This document shows positions 9,082 to 19,457 of a stretch of 64,000 bases of DNA, in pieces (position 1 is the stretch's first letter; the number at the start of each line of letters is the position of its first letter). The position numbers were made by a program, and so were the translations under genes. Location: assembly GCA_947095585.1 (NCBI GenBank), contig OX352761.1:82451919-82515918 (forward strand). The letters are read 5' to 3'. Origin of the DNA: Nephrocerus scutellatus. Taxonomy: Eukaryota; Arthropoda; Insecta; Diptera; Pipunculidae. Below the pieces are notes generated by a model, which ran no database searches, was not told where the DNA came from, and worked only from the letters and a program-made list of their open reading frames with translations.

Positions 9082-9437
9082 ACCTCCTCTGATTGTAAAT
9101 GATCGACTTCAATTGGTTCGTTATAAGTCTGCCTAGTTTGCCTAGAACTCCTGTTGTTGTGATTATTATTTTCCCAATTTTGTCTGTACTTCTGATTTCG
9201 GGTGATAATGGTTTGAGTAATTGTTTTGTCTTTGTTGTCCTGAGTTTTGATTTGAATTTTTACTATATCCTAATGGATTTTCCCTTGTTGTCTTGTTTAA
9301 GGTATTCGTTTTTTGAATTGAATGCAGCAAATTGCTTACTATTATTGTATCTGTCGTAATGCCTAAGCATCCCTGTTTCTTCTAGAACGTAATACGCTTC
9401 TCTTATGGTTGTTATGTTTCTACTATAGATACTTTTT
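9082..9437 (-). pseudogene. gag 3' remnant (copy A)
   Basis: The minus strand encodes IREAYYVLEETGMLRHY, a late capsid-type helix, then a basic Asn/Gln-rich stretch. After a stop at 9263-9265 the nucleocapsid-like part (QNWENNNHNNRSSRQTRQTYNEP broken over frames) leads to VNFHW at the slippery site. No zinc knuckle is present, as is usual for errantivirus Gag. Most of gag (matrix and capsid) is absent: the fragment is joined directly to A/T-rich leader sequence containing repeated gtataaa-like words. All five copies have the same truncated gag. Confidence 0.6.
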
Positions 9438-9562
9438 TATACTTTATACTTTTATACTTTTTTCTATGCACTTCACCTAGGTAATTTGTACAAATAAAAA
9501 TTTCGTTTCAATATTCAACAAAGAATTTGTTTTTGATTAAATTTAAATTTAAAATTATAAAT

Positions 9563-9967
9563 TTAAAATATAGTTTTATTTTGATTTATAAGTAACAATG
9601 AATTTGAATGAATTTCCATGATTTCAGGGTTTTTATTTCTAATTTTAAGGCAATTGTTTTGATAAATGCAAAGGTTAGATTCTTTTAATTCTCTTTCATT
9701 TACATATCCATTAAAGTCATATGAAATATTATTTATAGTTACAATTTCTTGATTTTTGAATACGAATTCTTCAAATTTGTCATTTGTTATTGGTGTAGCA
9801 ACCGAGCGTTTAACTTTAAGCATATCTCTCGGGATTTTTATAGCAAAAATAATTTGTTCTCCTTTATATTCTGCACTACCTAATCTAATGTTCTGTAATT
9901 TGTATAAATCAATGTCATATTTTCTAATTTCTTCACTTGTCAAAATATTACTATTCATAAGATTCAT
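9563..9967 (-). pseudogene. env-like gene, C-terminal part, truncated (copy B)
   Basis: It matches the A fragment but is cut at NQNKTI, where it joins the A/T-rich leader of copy A at 9545-9560. Two amino-acid differences from A were seen (IRK for IRT; CIYQ for CVYQ), consistent with a short separate history after duplication. Confidence 0.75.
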
Positions 9968-10099
9968 TCTTGACGATGCAATGTTGTTCTGAATATGTTC
10001 TATATTATCTCCAAGTATTTTAATTTTAAGTAATGTGTCTAAGTAGATAAGCTCTTTGTAAATTTTCTCATTATTTGTCCTAATATCATTGAATTTTTC

Positions 10100-10594
10100 T
10101 TAAATCTTGTCTCTGTCTGCTTCTATGGTTTCTTTAATTTTGTTAAAGGTCTCATTGAAATGATTATTAATCTGAATATTCTTGTTTAAATTAGATATGA
10201 TATTATGGTTATTTTCGTCAATTGTACCTAAATGTTCTTCAATTTCTATTCTGTCGTCGTCGTCCATTGACCCGAAGAGCCATTTTAGTCCTGTTCCTAC
10301 AACCTTTGCTAGTCCTCTTTTATGTCTGTTTGGTAGTAAAGTATGTACTTTTGTCCTTAGTGAATTTAGTTCGTGCAGTAATAATTCCTTGTTTTCTATT
10401 TTTTCTAATTGATTTATATTATCTTCAAAGATGTTTAAAATATTTGTTATTTGTTGAGGTTTTATTATATGTAGGATTATGTTATAATTATGAATGATCG
10501 CTGTTTCACCTAAACTTATTTCAGTGTATCCATCATTGCTGTCTATCTTCTCGATTATTAACGTCCCGTTCGCTGTGTGTAGTATCGCCGTCAT
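10100..10594 (-). pseudogene. env-like gene, N-terminal part (copy B)
   Basis: Identical in protein to the A copy, including RHKR at residues 90-93 and the premature TAA (10098-10100). The stop therefore predates the A/B duplication. The acceptor-like site lies at 10619-10625. Confidence 0.8.
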
Positions 10595-11366
10595 TATAAG
10601 TATTAATGTCCAGTAGACCTGTAAATTTTGTGGGTCTTTTAATGTTTGATATGTGTACGTTTTCTAAATTGAGTTTTCTATATCTAGGTTCGTCTTTGTG
10701 TCTTAGTGCTTTATAGTTCTTAACATAACCTTCCTCTTGATTTTGTTGATAAGATTCGCGTTTTTCATTTCGTTTGTTAATAATCTTTTCTTTATTTTCT
10801 TTCAAAAGTTTTTTTATTTGTTTTTTATCAACTTTTCCCTCTACTACATCAATAGGTTTTGCTTTTATAACTGAGTGAGTGGATTTATTATACCATTCTA
10901 CGCATTTAAAGATTCTTTCTTGTATTGGCAATTCAGAATTTTCAGTTTCTAAGATTCTAAGTTTTTCTATAGTATTATGAAACCTTTCTATGTCGCATTG
11001 CCTGTATGACTGTTAGGCTTTGTAAAGTGAGTTTCTACTCATTCTAATCTAAGAAATTCCTTAACGTTTACTGAATTGAATTCATTATCCAAAATAACTA
11101 GTTCTGGTTTCCCTTTAATAGAAAAGTATAACCGTAATTTCTCTACAATTGTAACACTGTTCCTATCTTCTAGAAAAAAGACAGCTGCATGTTTTGAGAA
11201 CTTGTCTATAAAGAATAGAAAGCTATGTTTTTTGGTTATATATATATCTACGTGAACTTTTTGATTTATTTCGCTTGGAGTTTCAGTTATGTAAAATTTT
11301 GGCTTAATTAGCTTTCTGTCGTATTTTGGTCTGTTACATGTGTCACAATTCTTTAAATCATACCAT
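10533..11366 (-). pseudogene. Integrase (copy B), broken
   Basis: Same structure and lesions as copy A: TGA after FLRLE, frame change before the catalytic Glu, and zinc finger lost by the ~1-kb deletion. The C-terminal 132-residue piece (10533-10931) is identical to that of A. Confidence 0.82.
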
Positions 11367-11926
11367 AGGCGTAGTCTTTGACGAATTTTCGATAATAACC
11401 GGTCATTCCTAAGAATGACTTAATCTGTTTTTGGGAATCGGGTAATTTAAGTTTTTGAATATTTTCGATTTTACTCATATTCGGCTTAACTCCGTCTGTT
11501 GTTAATATATTCCCAAGGTATTCTGTACTTCTACTGAAAAAACTACATTTGTCTACCTGAATTTTAAGATTATGTTCCCTAAGTTTATTGTTCCCTAGGT
11601 TTTTTTTCTGTCTTATTTTTTAATTAACACTTGATGAAAACCTTTTGCAAGGTCTAAGGTAGTGAAGTATTGAGCCCTTCCTAACTTATCCAATATAGTA
11701 TCTATGTTGGGGATTGGGAATTTATCACACACGGAAACTTCATTATAATTTCGTGTTGAATTTCGTGAGTATGACTAAGTCTTTGTCCCTCATGAAAAAA
11801 CAAGTCTTTATTTTTATTGATTAATTTTTTGAGTTCTCTTTTCTCCTCTTGGTTCATATCTTCTCTTTCTAGTTGTTGCAAGGTATTCTGATCTAAGCTT
11901 GATTCTTCTAATTAATGTATTTCCTC
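11367..11926 (-). pseudogene. Reverse transcriptase remnant (copy B)
   Basis: Carries the same two internal RT deletions as A. A one-base difference is visible at the second deletion (attttttaattaac here, attttttatttaac in A). Confidence 0.78.
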
Positions 11927-11930
11927 ATAC

Positions 11931-12308
11931 TCATGAGGACAATAAAAATTTTAAACCATTGATTTCTAGGTATTCTTTGTCTAAGTTGATGACTGCCTGT
12001 AGAGGTTTAAGGAGATTTTGCCCTATTAGACCGTCAAATTGTTTATTGTAAAAAGGAGTTAATTTCCAACTCATATAACTTTTCTCGTTAAACTCGATTG
12101 GTAATGGAGTAATTATTTCCTTATCTATTACGGTTCGTCCACTAAGTGTGCTGAACGAAACGAAGTTTTGTAGCTTTTGTCTTTTGTACATGGGTAATTT
12201 ATTAAGATTTAAAAGGGTGGTTGTTGATCCTGTGTCGATCAGACATCTTATTTTCTCCTTATTTATGGTCAGTTCCACTATCGGTAGACACGATGTGGGG
12301 CTGTCCAA
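11931..12308 (-). pseudogene. Aspartic protease (copy B)
   Basis: Protein identical to copy A, with DTGS intact and a non-ATG (TTG) first codon. It is followed by the same out-of-frame end and TAA. Confidence 0.85.
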
Positions 12309-12317
12309 TGAAAATTT

Positions 12318-12673
12318 ACCTCCTCTGATTGTAAATGATCGACTTCAATTGGTTCGTTATAAGTCTGCCTAGTTTGCCTAGAACTCCTGTTGTTGTGATT
12401 ATTATTTTCCCAATTTTGTCTGTACTTCTGATTTCGGGTGATAATGGTTTGAGTAATTGTTTTGTCTTTGTTGTCCTGAGTTTTGATTTGAATTTTTACT
12501 ATATCCTAATGGATTTTCCCTTGTTGTCTTGTTTAAGGTATTCGTTTTTTGAATTGAATGCAGCAAATTGCTTACTATTATTGTATCTGTCGTAATGCCT
12601 AAGCATCCCTGTTTCTTCTAGAACGTAATACGCTTCTCTTATGGTTGTTATGTTTCTACTATAGATACTTTTT
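12318..12673 (-). pseudogene. gag 3' remnant (copy B)
   Basis: Same content and stop as in copy A, at the 3236-bp offset. Here the leader beyond it is complete up to the primer site, so the gag deletion can be bracketed: the fragment begins about 200 bp after the primer site, where an intact element would have a full gag. Confidence 0.6.
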
Positions 12674-12880
12674 TATACTTTATACTTTTATACTTTTTTC
12701 TATGCACTTCACCTAGGTAATTTGTACAAATAAAAATTTCGTTTCAATATTCAACAAAGAATTTGTTTTTGATTAAATTTAAATTTAAAATTGATTAATT
12801 TTATTGTCTTCGGACAACACAAAAAAATAAATTTATTTATTCACTGAGGATCGACATTAATATCTTTTGATAATAAGTTA

Positions 12881-12893
12881 ACCGACTGCGCCA
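12881..12893 (-). promoter_or_regulatory. Primer binding site (copy B)
   Basis: The minus strand reads TGGCGCAGTCGGT directly after the LTR end. This is the tRNA-Ser-type primer site known from 17.6/297-type errantiviruses and marks the start of minus-strand DNA synthesis. The same site is at 16156-16168, 20995-21007 and 25473-25485. Confidence 0.8.
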
Positions 12894-13033
12894 ATTATGG
12901 TGGTGTGAATTCCGTTTAATAAAAAAAACAATTTTTTATATTTACTAGAAAACGACTTTATTCTATTGATTGTATCTTAAGACTAATTTTACATTTTTTT
13001 AATGCTTTATCAATACCTTACAATAAATTGCAA
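12894..13033 (-). repeat. Partial 5' LTR (R/U5 side), copy B
   Basis: About 140 bp between the primer site and a LINE fragment. On the minus strand it contains AATAAA (12957-12962) and ends CACCACCATAAT at the primer site. The upstream U3 part and the LTR start are missing: the sequence switches to LINE DNA at 13034. The same truncation point occurs at 16310 and 21149. Confidence 0.7.
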
Positions 13034-13320
13034 GGGCGAGTCCTATCGCTTGACCGTAGTTGTTTCTGGTCTCTTTGTTACAAAGGGCAGCCGTGTTAAT
13101 TCGAATCTGATTCGCGGATACCCGAATACTGGCTCCCTACGTGTTTTGGCATTCATATCCCCCAAAATGATTTTTACGTCATACTGAGGGTTCCCGTTCC
13201 CGTTCGACTGATTCAAAGAATTCTTCTTTTTCATCATCTGGGGAACGTTTATAAGGCTTATGTGTTTAAATTTGCCCCGCACGCGAAGGCTGCATAGCCG
13301 TTTATTTAAAAACAACTCAT
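13034..13320 (-). pseudogene. LINE endonuclease fragment (after copy B)
   Basis: The minus strand encodes FKHISLINV, a gap, then YDVKIILGDMNAKTRREPVFG and a tail whose frame drifts. It is the AP-endonuclease region of a LINE related to the one at 1-1657 and ends at the same gggcgagtcctatcgc position. It is fused to the LTR on one side and to A/T-rich sequence plus minisatellite on the other. Confidence 0.75.
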
Positions 13321-13359
13321 AAAAATTAAAATTTTTGGTAAAAAATTTAAAGTTCTTTA

Positions 13360-13840
13360 AAAAAAAGTAACCTATTTTCTTCAAATTTTATACGCATGTG
13401 TTTCTCCGATGGACCTCACTTTTTGTAAAAATTTGGAAGTGATCGGGCACTGGGGTCGGGGGGCAACCATTCAAATTTTGTAAAGAAAAGTGTCCGATTG
13501 TATTCAAATTTTATACGCGAGTGTATATCCGACGGACAACACTTTTTTACAAAATTGGGATGTAATCAGGCCCGGGGTCGGGTGGCACCCATACAATTAT
13601 TTTAAAAATGTACCCGATTTTTCTCAAATTTAGACGCATGTGTATCTTCGATAGACAACACTTTTTGTAAAAATTTGGAAGTGATCAGCACAGTGGTTGG
13701 GGGGGGGTGGGGGTCAACCATACAAATTTTGAAGAAAAAAACTGTCTGTCTTCAAATGTTATACGCGAGAGTATATCCGACGGACAACACTTTTTGTAAA
13801 AATTGGGAAGTGATCAGGCTCCGGGGTCGGGTGGCTTTGA
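13360..13840. repeat. ~122-bp minisatellite, about four units
   Basis: Units share aattttatacgc, catgtgt/gagtgt, ccgatgga, caacactttttgtaaaaatttgg, gtgatc and a GC-rich ggggtcgggtggca core. One unit has a G9-T-G5 run at 13699-13713. Compared with the arrays after copies C and D, several units are missing. Confidence 0.85.
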
Positions 13841-14050
13841 GCGTGACAACGTCTGTCCGGGACGAAAGAAAAGAAAACAGCACGCGAAAAATTAATTTTA
13901 ATCGACCATTTAAATTTTTTCTTCGTTAGAGCCCTGTTAACTTTAACAACAAATTCAGATGCACTCGATATACATGCAAATAAATACAAGATGTATTTTG
14001 ACGGATACGTTTATTTTTTTTACGCAATGCTTTTCTTTTCTTCTTTCTTT
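13841..14050. other. Spacer between copies B and C
   Basis: A conserved spacer (gcgtgacaacgtctgtcc ... gacggatacgtttatt ... cttttcttctttcttttc) occurs after copies B, C and D at 13841, 17660 and 22500 and always leads into the integrase end of the next copy. It has no convincing ORF or RNA. It may be the flank of an older element, but I cannot assign it. Confidence 0.6.
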
Positions 14051-14059
14051 TCTTTATTT

Positions 14060-14630
14060 TCTTTCAAAAGTTTTTTTATTTGTTTTTTATCAACTTTTCC
14101 CTCTACTACATCAATAGGTTTTGCTTTTATAACTGAGTGAGTGGATTTATTATACCATTCTACGCATTTAAAGATTCTTTCTTGTATTGGCAATTCAGAA
14201 TTTTCAGTTTCTAAGATTCTAAGTTTTTCTATAGTATTATGAAACCTTTCTATGTCGCATTGCCTGTATGACTGTTAGGCTTTGTAAAGTGAGTTTCTAC
14301 TCATTCTAATCTAAGAAATTCCTTAACGTTTACTGAATTGAATTCATTATCCAAAATAACTAGTTCTGGTTTCCCTTTAATAGAAAAGTATAACCGTAAT
14401 TTCTCTACAATTGTAACACTGTTCCTATCTTCTAGAAAAAAGACAGCTGCATGTTTTGAGAACTTGTCTATAAAGAATAGAAAGCTATGTTTTTTGGTTA
14501 TATATATATCTACGTGAACTTTTTGATTTATTTCGCTTGGAGTTTCAGTTATGTAAAATTTTGGCTTAATTAGCTTTCTGTCGTATTTTGGTCTGTTACA
14601 TGTGTCACAATTCTTTAAATCATACCATAG
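14060..14630 (-). pseudogene. Integrase core fragment (copy C)
   Basis: Carries both Asp motifs (HVDIYI, ILDNEFNS), the in-frame TGA and the frame change found in copy A, and ends at the same RNase H/zinc-finger deletion. Its C-terminal tail is cut at KLLKENKE, where the spacer begins. Confidence 0.8.
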
Positions 14631-15188
14631 GCGTAGTCTTTGACGAATTTTCGATAATAACCGGTCATTCCTAAGAATGACTTAATCTGTTTTTGGGAAT
14701 CGGGTAATTTAAGTTTTTGAATATTTTCGATTTTACTCATATTCGGCTTAACTCCGTCTGTTGTTAATATATTCCCAAGGTATTCTGTACTTCTACTGAA
14801 AAAACTACATTTGTCTACCTGAATTTTAAGATTATGTTCCCTAAGTTTATTGTTCCCTAGGTTTTTTTTCTGTCTTATTTTTTAATTAACACTTGATGAA
14901 AACCTTTTGCAAGGTCTAACGTAGTGAAGTATTGAGCCCTTCCTAACTTATCCAATATAGTATCTATGTTGGGGATTGGGAATTTATCACACACGGAAAC
15001 TTCATTATAATTTCGTGTTGAATTTCGTGAGTATGACTAAGTCTTTGTCCCTCATGAAAAAACAAGTCTTTATTTTTATTGATTAATTTTTTGAGTTCTC
15101 TTTTCTCCTCTTGGTTCATATCTTCTCTTTCTAGTTGTTGCAAGGTATTCTGATCTAAGCTTGATTCTTCTAATTAATGTATTTCCTC
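14631..15188 (-). pseudogene. Reverse transcriptase remnant (copy C)
   Basis: Same two RT deletions as in copy A; catalytic YxDD block absent. Confidence 0.77.
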
Positions 15189-15192
15189 ATAC

Positions 15193-15570
15193 TCATGAGG
15201 ACAATAAAAATTTTAAACCATTGATTTCTAGGTATTCTTTGTCTAAGTTGATGACTGCCTGTAGAGGTTTAAGGAGATTTTGCCCTATTAGACCGTCAAA
15301 TTGTTTATTGTAAAAAGGAGTTAATTTCCAACTCATATAACTTTTCTCGTTAAACTCGATTGGTAATGGAGTAATTATTTCCTTATCTATTACGGTTCGT
15401 CCACTAAGTGTGCTGAACGAAACGAAGTTTTGTAGCTTTTGTCTTTTGTACATGGGTAATTTATTAAGATTTAAAAGGGTGGTTGTTGATCCTGTGTCGA
15501 TCAGACATCTTATTTTCTCCTTATTTATGGTCAGTTCCACTATCGGTAGACACGATGTGGGGCTGTCCAA
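15193..15570 (-). pseudogene. Aspartic protease (copy C)
   Basis: Protein identical to copies A and B, with DTGS intact. It is followed by the same TAA (near 15174). Confidence 0.85.
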
Positions 15571-15579
15571 TGAAAATTT

Positions 15580-15935
15580 ACCTCCTCTGATTGTAAATGA
15601 TCGACTTCAATTGGTTCGTTATAAGTCTGCCTAGTTTGCCTAGAACTCCTGTTGTTGTGATTATTATTTTCCCAATTTTGTCTGTACTTCTGATTTCGGG
15701 TGATAATGGTTTGAGTAATTGTTTTGTCTTTGTTGTCCTGAGTTTTGATTTGAATTTTTACTATATCCTAATGGATTTTCCCTTGTTGTCTTGTTTAAGG
15801 TATTCGTTTTTTGAATTGAATGCAGCAAATTGCTTACTATTATTGTATCTGTCGTAATGCCTAAGCATCCCTGTTTCTTCTAGAACGTAATACGCTTCTC
15901 TTATGGTTGTTATGTTTCTACTATAGATACTTTTT
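15580..15935 (-). pseudogene. gag 3' remnant (copy C)
   Basis: Equivalent to the A and B remnants, with IREAYYVLEETG and the same downstream stop. Confidence 0.6.
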
Positions 15936-16155
15936 TATACTTTATACTTTTATACTTTTTTCTATGCACTTCACCTAGGTAATTTGTACAAATAAAAATT
16001 TCGTTTCAATATTCAACAAAGAATTTGTTTTTGATTAAATTTAAATTTAAAATTGATTAATTTTATTGTCTTCGGACAACACAAAAAAATAAATTTATTT
16101 ATTCACTGCTTTAGAGGAGTGAGGATCGACATTAATATCTTTTGATTATAAGTTA

Positions 16156-16309
16156 ACCGACTGCGCCAATTATGGTGGTGTGAATTCCGTTTAATAAAAA
16201 AAACAATTTTTTATATTTACCAGAAAACGACTTTATTCTATTGATTGTATCTTAAGACTAATTTTACATTTTTTTTAATGCTTTATCAATACCTTACAAT
16301 AAATTGCAA
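16156..16309 (-). repeat. Primer site and partial 5' LTR (copy C)
   Basis: Primer site at 16156-16168, then about 140 bp of LTR to the LINE junction at 16310. The leader to its left keeps ctttagaggagt (near 16110), which copy B has lost. Confidence 0.72.
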
Positions 16310-16590
16310 GGGCGAGTCCTATCGCTTGACCGTAGTTGTTTCTGGTCTCTTTGTTACAAAGGGCAGCCGTGTTAATTCGAATCTGATTCGCGGATACCTG
16401 AATACTGGCTCCCTACGTGTTTTGGCATTCATATCCCCCAAAATGATTTTTACGTCATACTGAGGGTTCCCGTTCCCGTTCGACTGATTCAAAGAATTCT
16501 TCTTTTTCATCATCTGGGGAACGTTTATAAGGCTTATGTGTTTAAATTTGTCCCGCACGCGAAGGCGCATAGCCGTTTATTTAAAAACAA
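16310..16590 (-). pseudogene. LINE endonuclease fragment (after copy C)
   Basis: Nearly identical to 13034-13320, including the same gap and frame drift (GDMNAKTRREPVF), with small differences such as tacctg for tacccg. It was copied with the retroelement. Confidence 0.75.
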
Positions 16591-16639
16591 CTCATAAAAA
16601 TTAAAATTTTTGGTAAAAAATTTAAAGTTTTTTAAAAAA

Positions 16640-17620
16640 AAGTAACCTATTTTCTTCAAATTTTATACGCATGTGTTTCTCCGATGGACCTCACTTTTTG
16701 TAAAAATTTGGAAGTGATCGGGCACTGGGGTCGGGGGCAACCATCCAAATTTTGTAAAGAAAAGTGTCCGATTGTATTCAAATTTTATACGCGAGTGTAT
16801 ATCCGACGGACAACACTTTTTTAAAAAATTGGGAAGTAATCAGGCCCCGGGGTCGGGTGGCACCCATACAATTATTTTAAAAATGTACCCGATTTTTTTC
16901 AAATTTAGACGCATGTGTATCTTCGATAGACAACACTTTTTGTAAAAATTTGGAAATGGTTGGATCCCGTTGTCGGGTGGCACCCATACAAATTTTATAA
17001 AAAAAATTACTCGATTTTCTTCAAATTTTATACACATGTGTATCTTCTATGGCCAACACTTTTTGTAAAAATTTGGAAGTGATTGGAACCCGTTGTCGGG
17101 TGGCACCCATACAAATTTTACAAAAAAAAAGTACTCGATTTTTTTCAAATTTTATACACATGTGTTTCTCCTATGGCCAACACTTTTTGTAAATATTTGG
17201 AAGTGATCGGGCCTTGGGGTCCGGCGGCACCCATACCAATTTTGTAAAAAAATTACCCGATTTTCTTCAAATTTTATACGCATGTGTATCTCCAATGGAC
17301 AACATCTTTTTGTAAAAATTTGGTAGTGATCGGGCCTCGGGGTCCGGAGGCACCCATAAGAAAAGTACCCGATTTTCTTCAGATTTTATACACATGTGTG
17401 TGTTTTCGATGGACCTCACTTTTTGTAAAAATTTGGAAGTGATCAGCACTGTGGTTGGGGGGGGGGGGGGGGGGCAACCATACAAATTTTGAAGAAAAAA
17501 ACTGTCTGTCTTCAAATTTTATACGCGAGTGTATATCCGACGGACAACACTTTTTGTAAAAATTGGGAAGTGATCAGGCTCCGGGGTCGTGTGGCACTCA
17601 TACAAATTTTATTTAAAAAA
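16640..17620. repeat. ~122-bp minisatellite, about eight units
   Basis: The clearest array of this family; unit starts can be followed by the catgtgt motif at intervals of about 122-124 bp (for example 17159 and 17281). One unit carries an uninterrupted G18 run at 17457-17474. Open frames across it are repeat by-products. Confidence 0.9.
17457..17474 (+). repeat. G18 homopolymer
   Basis: Eighteen consecutive G in one minisatellite unit. The equivalent unit has G9-T-G5 at 13699, G11 at 22295 and G7 at 26125, so the tract length changes between duplicated copies. It has G-quadruplex potential and is also a likely sequencing weak point. Confidence 0.9.
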
Positions 17621-17866
17621 AAAAGAGCAGGGTAGGCTGTGTCGAAGCGTGGGTTTTTAGCGTGACAACGTCTGTCCGGGACGAAATAAAAGAAAACAGA
17701 AAAAATTAATTTTAATCGACCATTTAAATTTTTTCTTCGTTAGAGCCCTGTTAACTTTAACAACAAATTCAGATGCACTCGATATACATGCAAATAAATA
17801 CAAGATGTATTTTGACGGATACGTTTATTTTTTTTACGCAATGCTTTTCTTTTCTTCTTTCTTTTC
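17621..17866. other. Spacer between copies C and D
   Basis: Same spacer as 13841-14050, preceded by agagcagggtaggctgtgtcgaag, which the B/C spacer lacks. Nothing coding is seen. Confidence 0.6.
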
Positions 17867-17870
17867 TTTA

Positions 17871-18114
17871 TTTTCTTTCAAAAGTTTTTTTATTTGTTTC
17901 TTATAAACTTTTCCCTCTACTACATCAATAGGTTTTGCTTTTATAACTGAGTGAGTGGATTTATTATACCATTCTACGCATTTAAAGATTCTTTCTTGTA
18001 TTGGCAATTCAGAATTTTCAGTTTCTAAGATTCTAAGTTTTTCTATAGTATTATGAAACCTTTCTATGTCGCATTGCCTGTATGACTGTTAGGCTTTGTA
18101 AAGTGAGTTTCTAC
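17871..18114 (-). pseudogene. Integrase C-terminal piece (copy D)
   Basis: Continuation of the integrase past the TGA: a frame change, an ERFHN-type catalytic Glu context, then SVIKAKPIDVV. It is cut at KLLKENKE by the spacer junction. Confidence 0.7.
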
Positions 18115-18311
18115 TCATTCTAATCTAAGAAATTCCTTAACGTTTACTGAATTGAATTCATTATCCAAAATAACTAGTTCTGGTTTCCCTTTAATAGAAA
18201 AGTATAACCGTAATTTCTCTACAATTGTAACACTGTTCCTATCTTCTAGAAAAAAGACAGCTGCATGTTTTGAGAACTTGTATATAAAGAATAGAAAGCT
18301 ATGTTTTTTGG

Positions 18312-18361
<50 letters not shown>

Positions 18362-18681
18362 ACGTGAACTTTTTGATTTATTTCGCTTGGAGTTTCAGTT
18401 ATGTAAAATTTTGGCTTAATTAGCTTTCTGTCGTATTTTGCTCTGTTACATGTGTCACAATTGTTTATATATTTTTGAATGTATCGTTTTAAATTGTTAA
18501 AGTATATTAGTTTTTTAAGTCCTTCGTAGTTTTCATTTATTGCTGCATGTCCTGTTTCGTTTCTATGGTATTTTGCAATATACCTATATGTTTCCTCTTC
18601 ACTTGCCATATCCTTTGCATGGTGGGTGCATTTATAAAATTTTAAACTTTTGTTGAAGAATTCTATTAATTTTTGTTGCAC
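18115..18681 (-). pseudogene. Integrase with zinc finger and core (copy D)
   Basis: The 188-residue open stretch shows the N-terminal HHCC finger (YHRNETGHAAIN, then NNCDTCNRAK) and KFYITETPSEINQKVHVD with the first catalytic Asp. A run of alternating Ile-Tyr from a TA microsatellite (18312-18359) follows, then KHSFLFFIYKFSKHAAVFFLEDRNS and VILDNEFNS with the second Asp. It ends at the same TGA (18115-18117) that breaks copies A-C and E. The Ile-Tyr insertion adds roughly 12 residues next to the active-site Asp and would disrupt the fold even without the stop. Confidence 0.85.
18312..18359. repeat. (AT)n microsatellite, about 23 repeats
   Basis: A pure AT dinucleotide run of about 47 bp. Copies A, B and C have only about six repeats at the same place (for example 8001-8010). 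The expansion is specific to copy D and arose after the copies separated. Confidence 0.95.
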
Positions 18682-18904
18682 TTTGTTATATTCATGAAAA
18701 AATGCCTACTTTGCCTGATTTTAGGAACCTACGAAATATGTCGGTCATAAAGTTGTTTTCAATGTCACCTGCACTAATGTAAATCGTACGTTTATTGTTT
18801 ATTACCTCGATTTATTTTGTTTTGTTATGTGTTATAATTATTTGTGTAGAGAATCTATTAATAGCTGTCTCTAGTATTGGAAAATGGTCGATCAGTTCTT
18901 CCTG

Positions 18905-19457
18905 CTATGAATGTATTGTTGCACTTGTACTCATGTTATCATTTTGTAGTTCTAGATCTCCTGTATCTGCATTTATTCTGCTCATAAAATCTGCTACTTT
19001 GTTTCCTGATCCTTTAATATAATTAATATTTATGTCATATTCTCCAAGTTTGAGTAACCAACGCTGTAACCTAGGACTAATATCTTTGCCTTTATGTTTG
19101 CTTTGTAACCATTTTAAAGGTTGGTGATCGGTTAGAAGATCAGGTTCTACCATATAAATATGGGCGGAAATAATTGACGGCCCAAACGATGGCGAGAAGT
19201 TATTTTTCAGTTGTAGAATATTTCTTCTCGTGATCATTGAGGGTTCTGCTTGCGTAGCTTAAGGGATGATCGTCCTGTGTAAGGACTGCACTTATAGCAA
19301 AATCGCTGGCATCCGTAATTAGTTTGAACTTCTTATTAAAATCAGGGTATCTTAAATATGGTGAATTAATAAGTAATCTTTTGAGTTTTTGGAATGAGTC
19401 TATATATTGAGAATCGTTTTTGTTAATTTTAGTGTTTTTTTTGAAATATTTGGTCAT
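18905..19457 (-). pseudogene. RNase H domain (copy D), broken
   Basis: The first part (19200-19457) has KLITDASDFAISAVLTQ with the first catalytic Asp and LSYASRTLNDHEKKYSTTEK with the catalytic Glu nearby. The second part (18905-19237, another frame) has LLTDHQPLKWL and GSGNKVADFMSRI with the remaining Asp residues. Between them a TAA interrupts right after STTEK, and the frame changes further on. This domain degrades the RNA strand during reverse transcription and normally follows RT, as it does here. Confidence 0.82.

Larger units (their letters stand above)
6116..9545 (-). mobile_element. Errantivirus-like Ty3/gypsy remnant, copy A
   Basis: In transcription order (high to low coordinate) it shows a gag 3' remnant, -1 slippery site, protease, deleted RT, integrase and env. 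RNase H and the integrase zinc finger are missing through a roughly 1-kb deletion closing at about 8120. No LTR or primer site is attached on the right, because at about 9545-9560 the sequence switches into the env of copy B. A and B are a 3236-bp tandem pair. The order and the env gene place it with insect errantiviruses. All coding regions are broken. Confidence 0.88.
9546..13033 (-). mobile_element. Errantivirus-like Ty3/gypsy remnant, copy B
   Basis: It repeats copy A at an offset of 3236 bp (protease stop 8695 versus 11931) with very few base differences and all the same breaks. It differs at its ends. The env is cut at about 9560, further upstream than in A. The right end is more complete, with the leader, primer binding site (12881-12893) and about 140 bp of LTR before a LINE endonuclease fragment. 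Confidence 0.88.
14051..16309 (-). mobile_element. Errantivirus-like Ty3/gypsy remnant, copy C
   Basis: Starts inside the integrase C-terminus (ttattttctttcaaaag at 14051) and so lacks env and the last 80 or so integrase codons. It keeps the broken integrase core, deleted RT, protease, gag remnant, leader, primer site and partial LTR. It has the same ~1-kb RNase H deletion as A and B, but shares a silent base (ggtctaacg, near 14915) with D and E and not with A and B (ggtctaagg). Confidence 0.88.

Noticed and set aside
9425..9560. LTR of copy A
   Set aside because: The A/B junction contains only leader-type A/T-rich sequence and then env. The primer site and LTR seen in B-E are absent, so no LTR pair or insertion boundary can be called for A.
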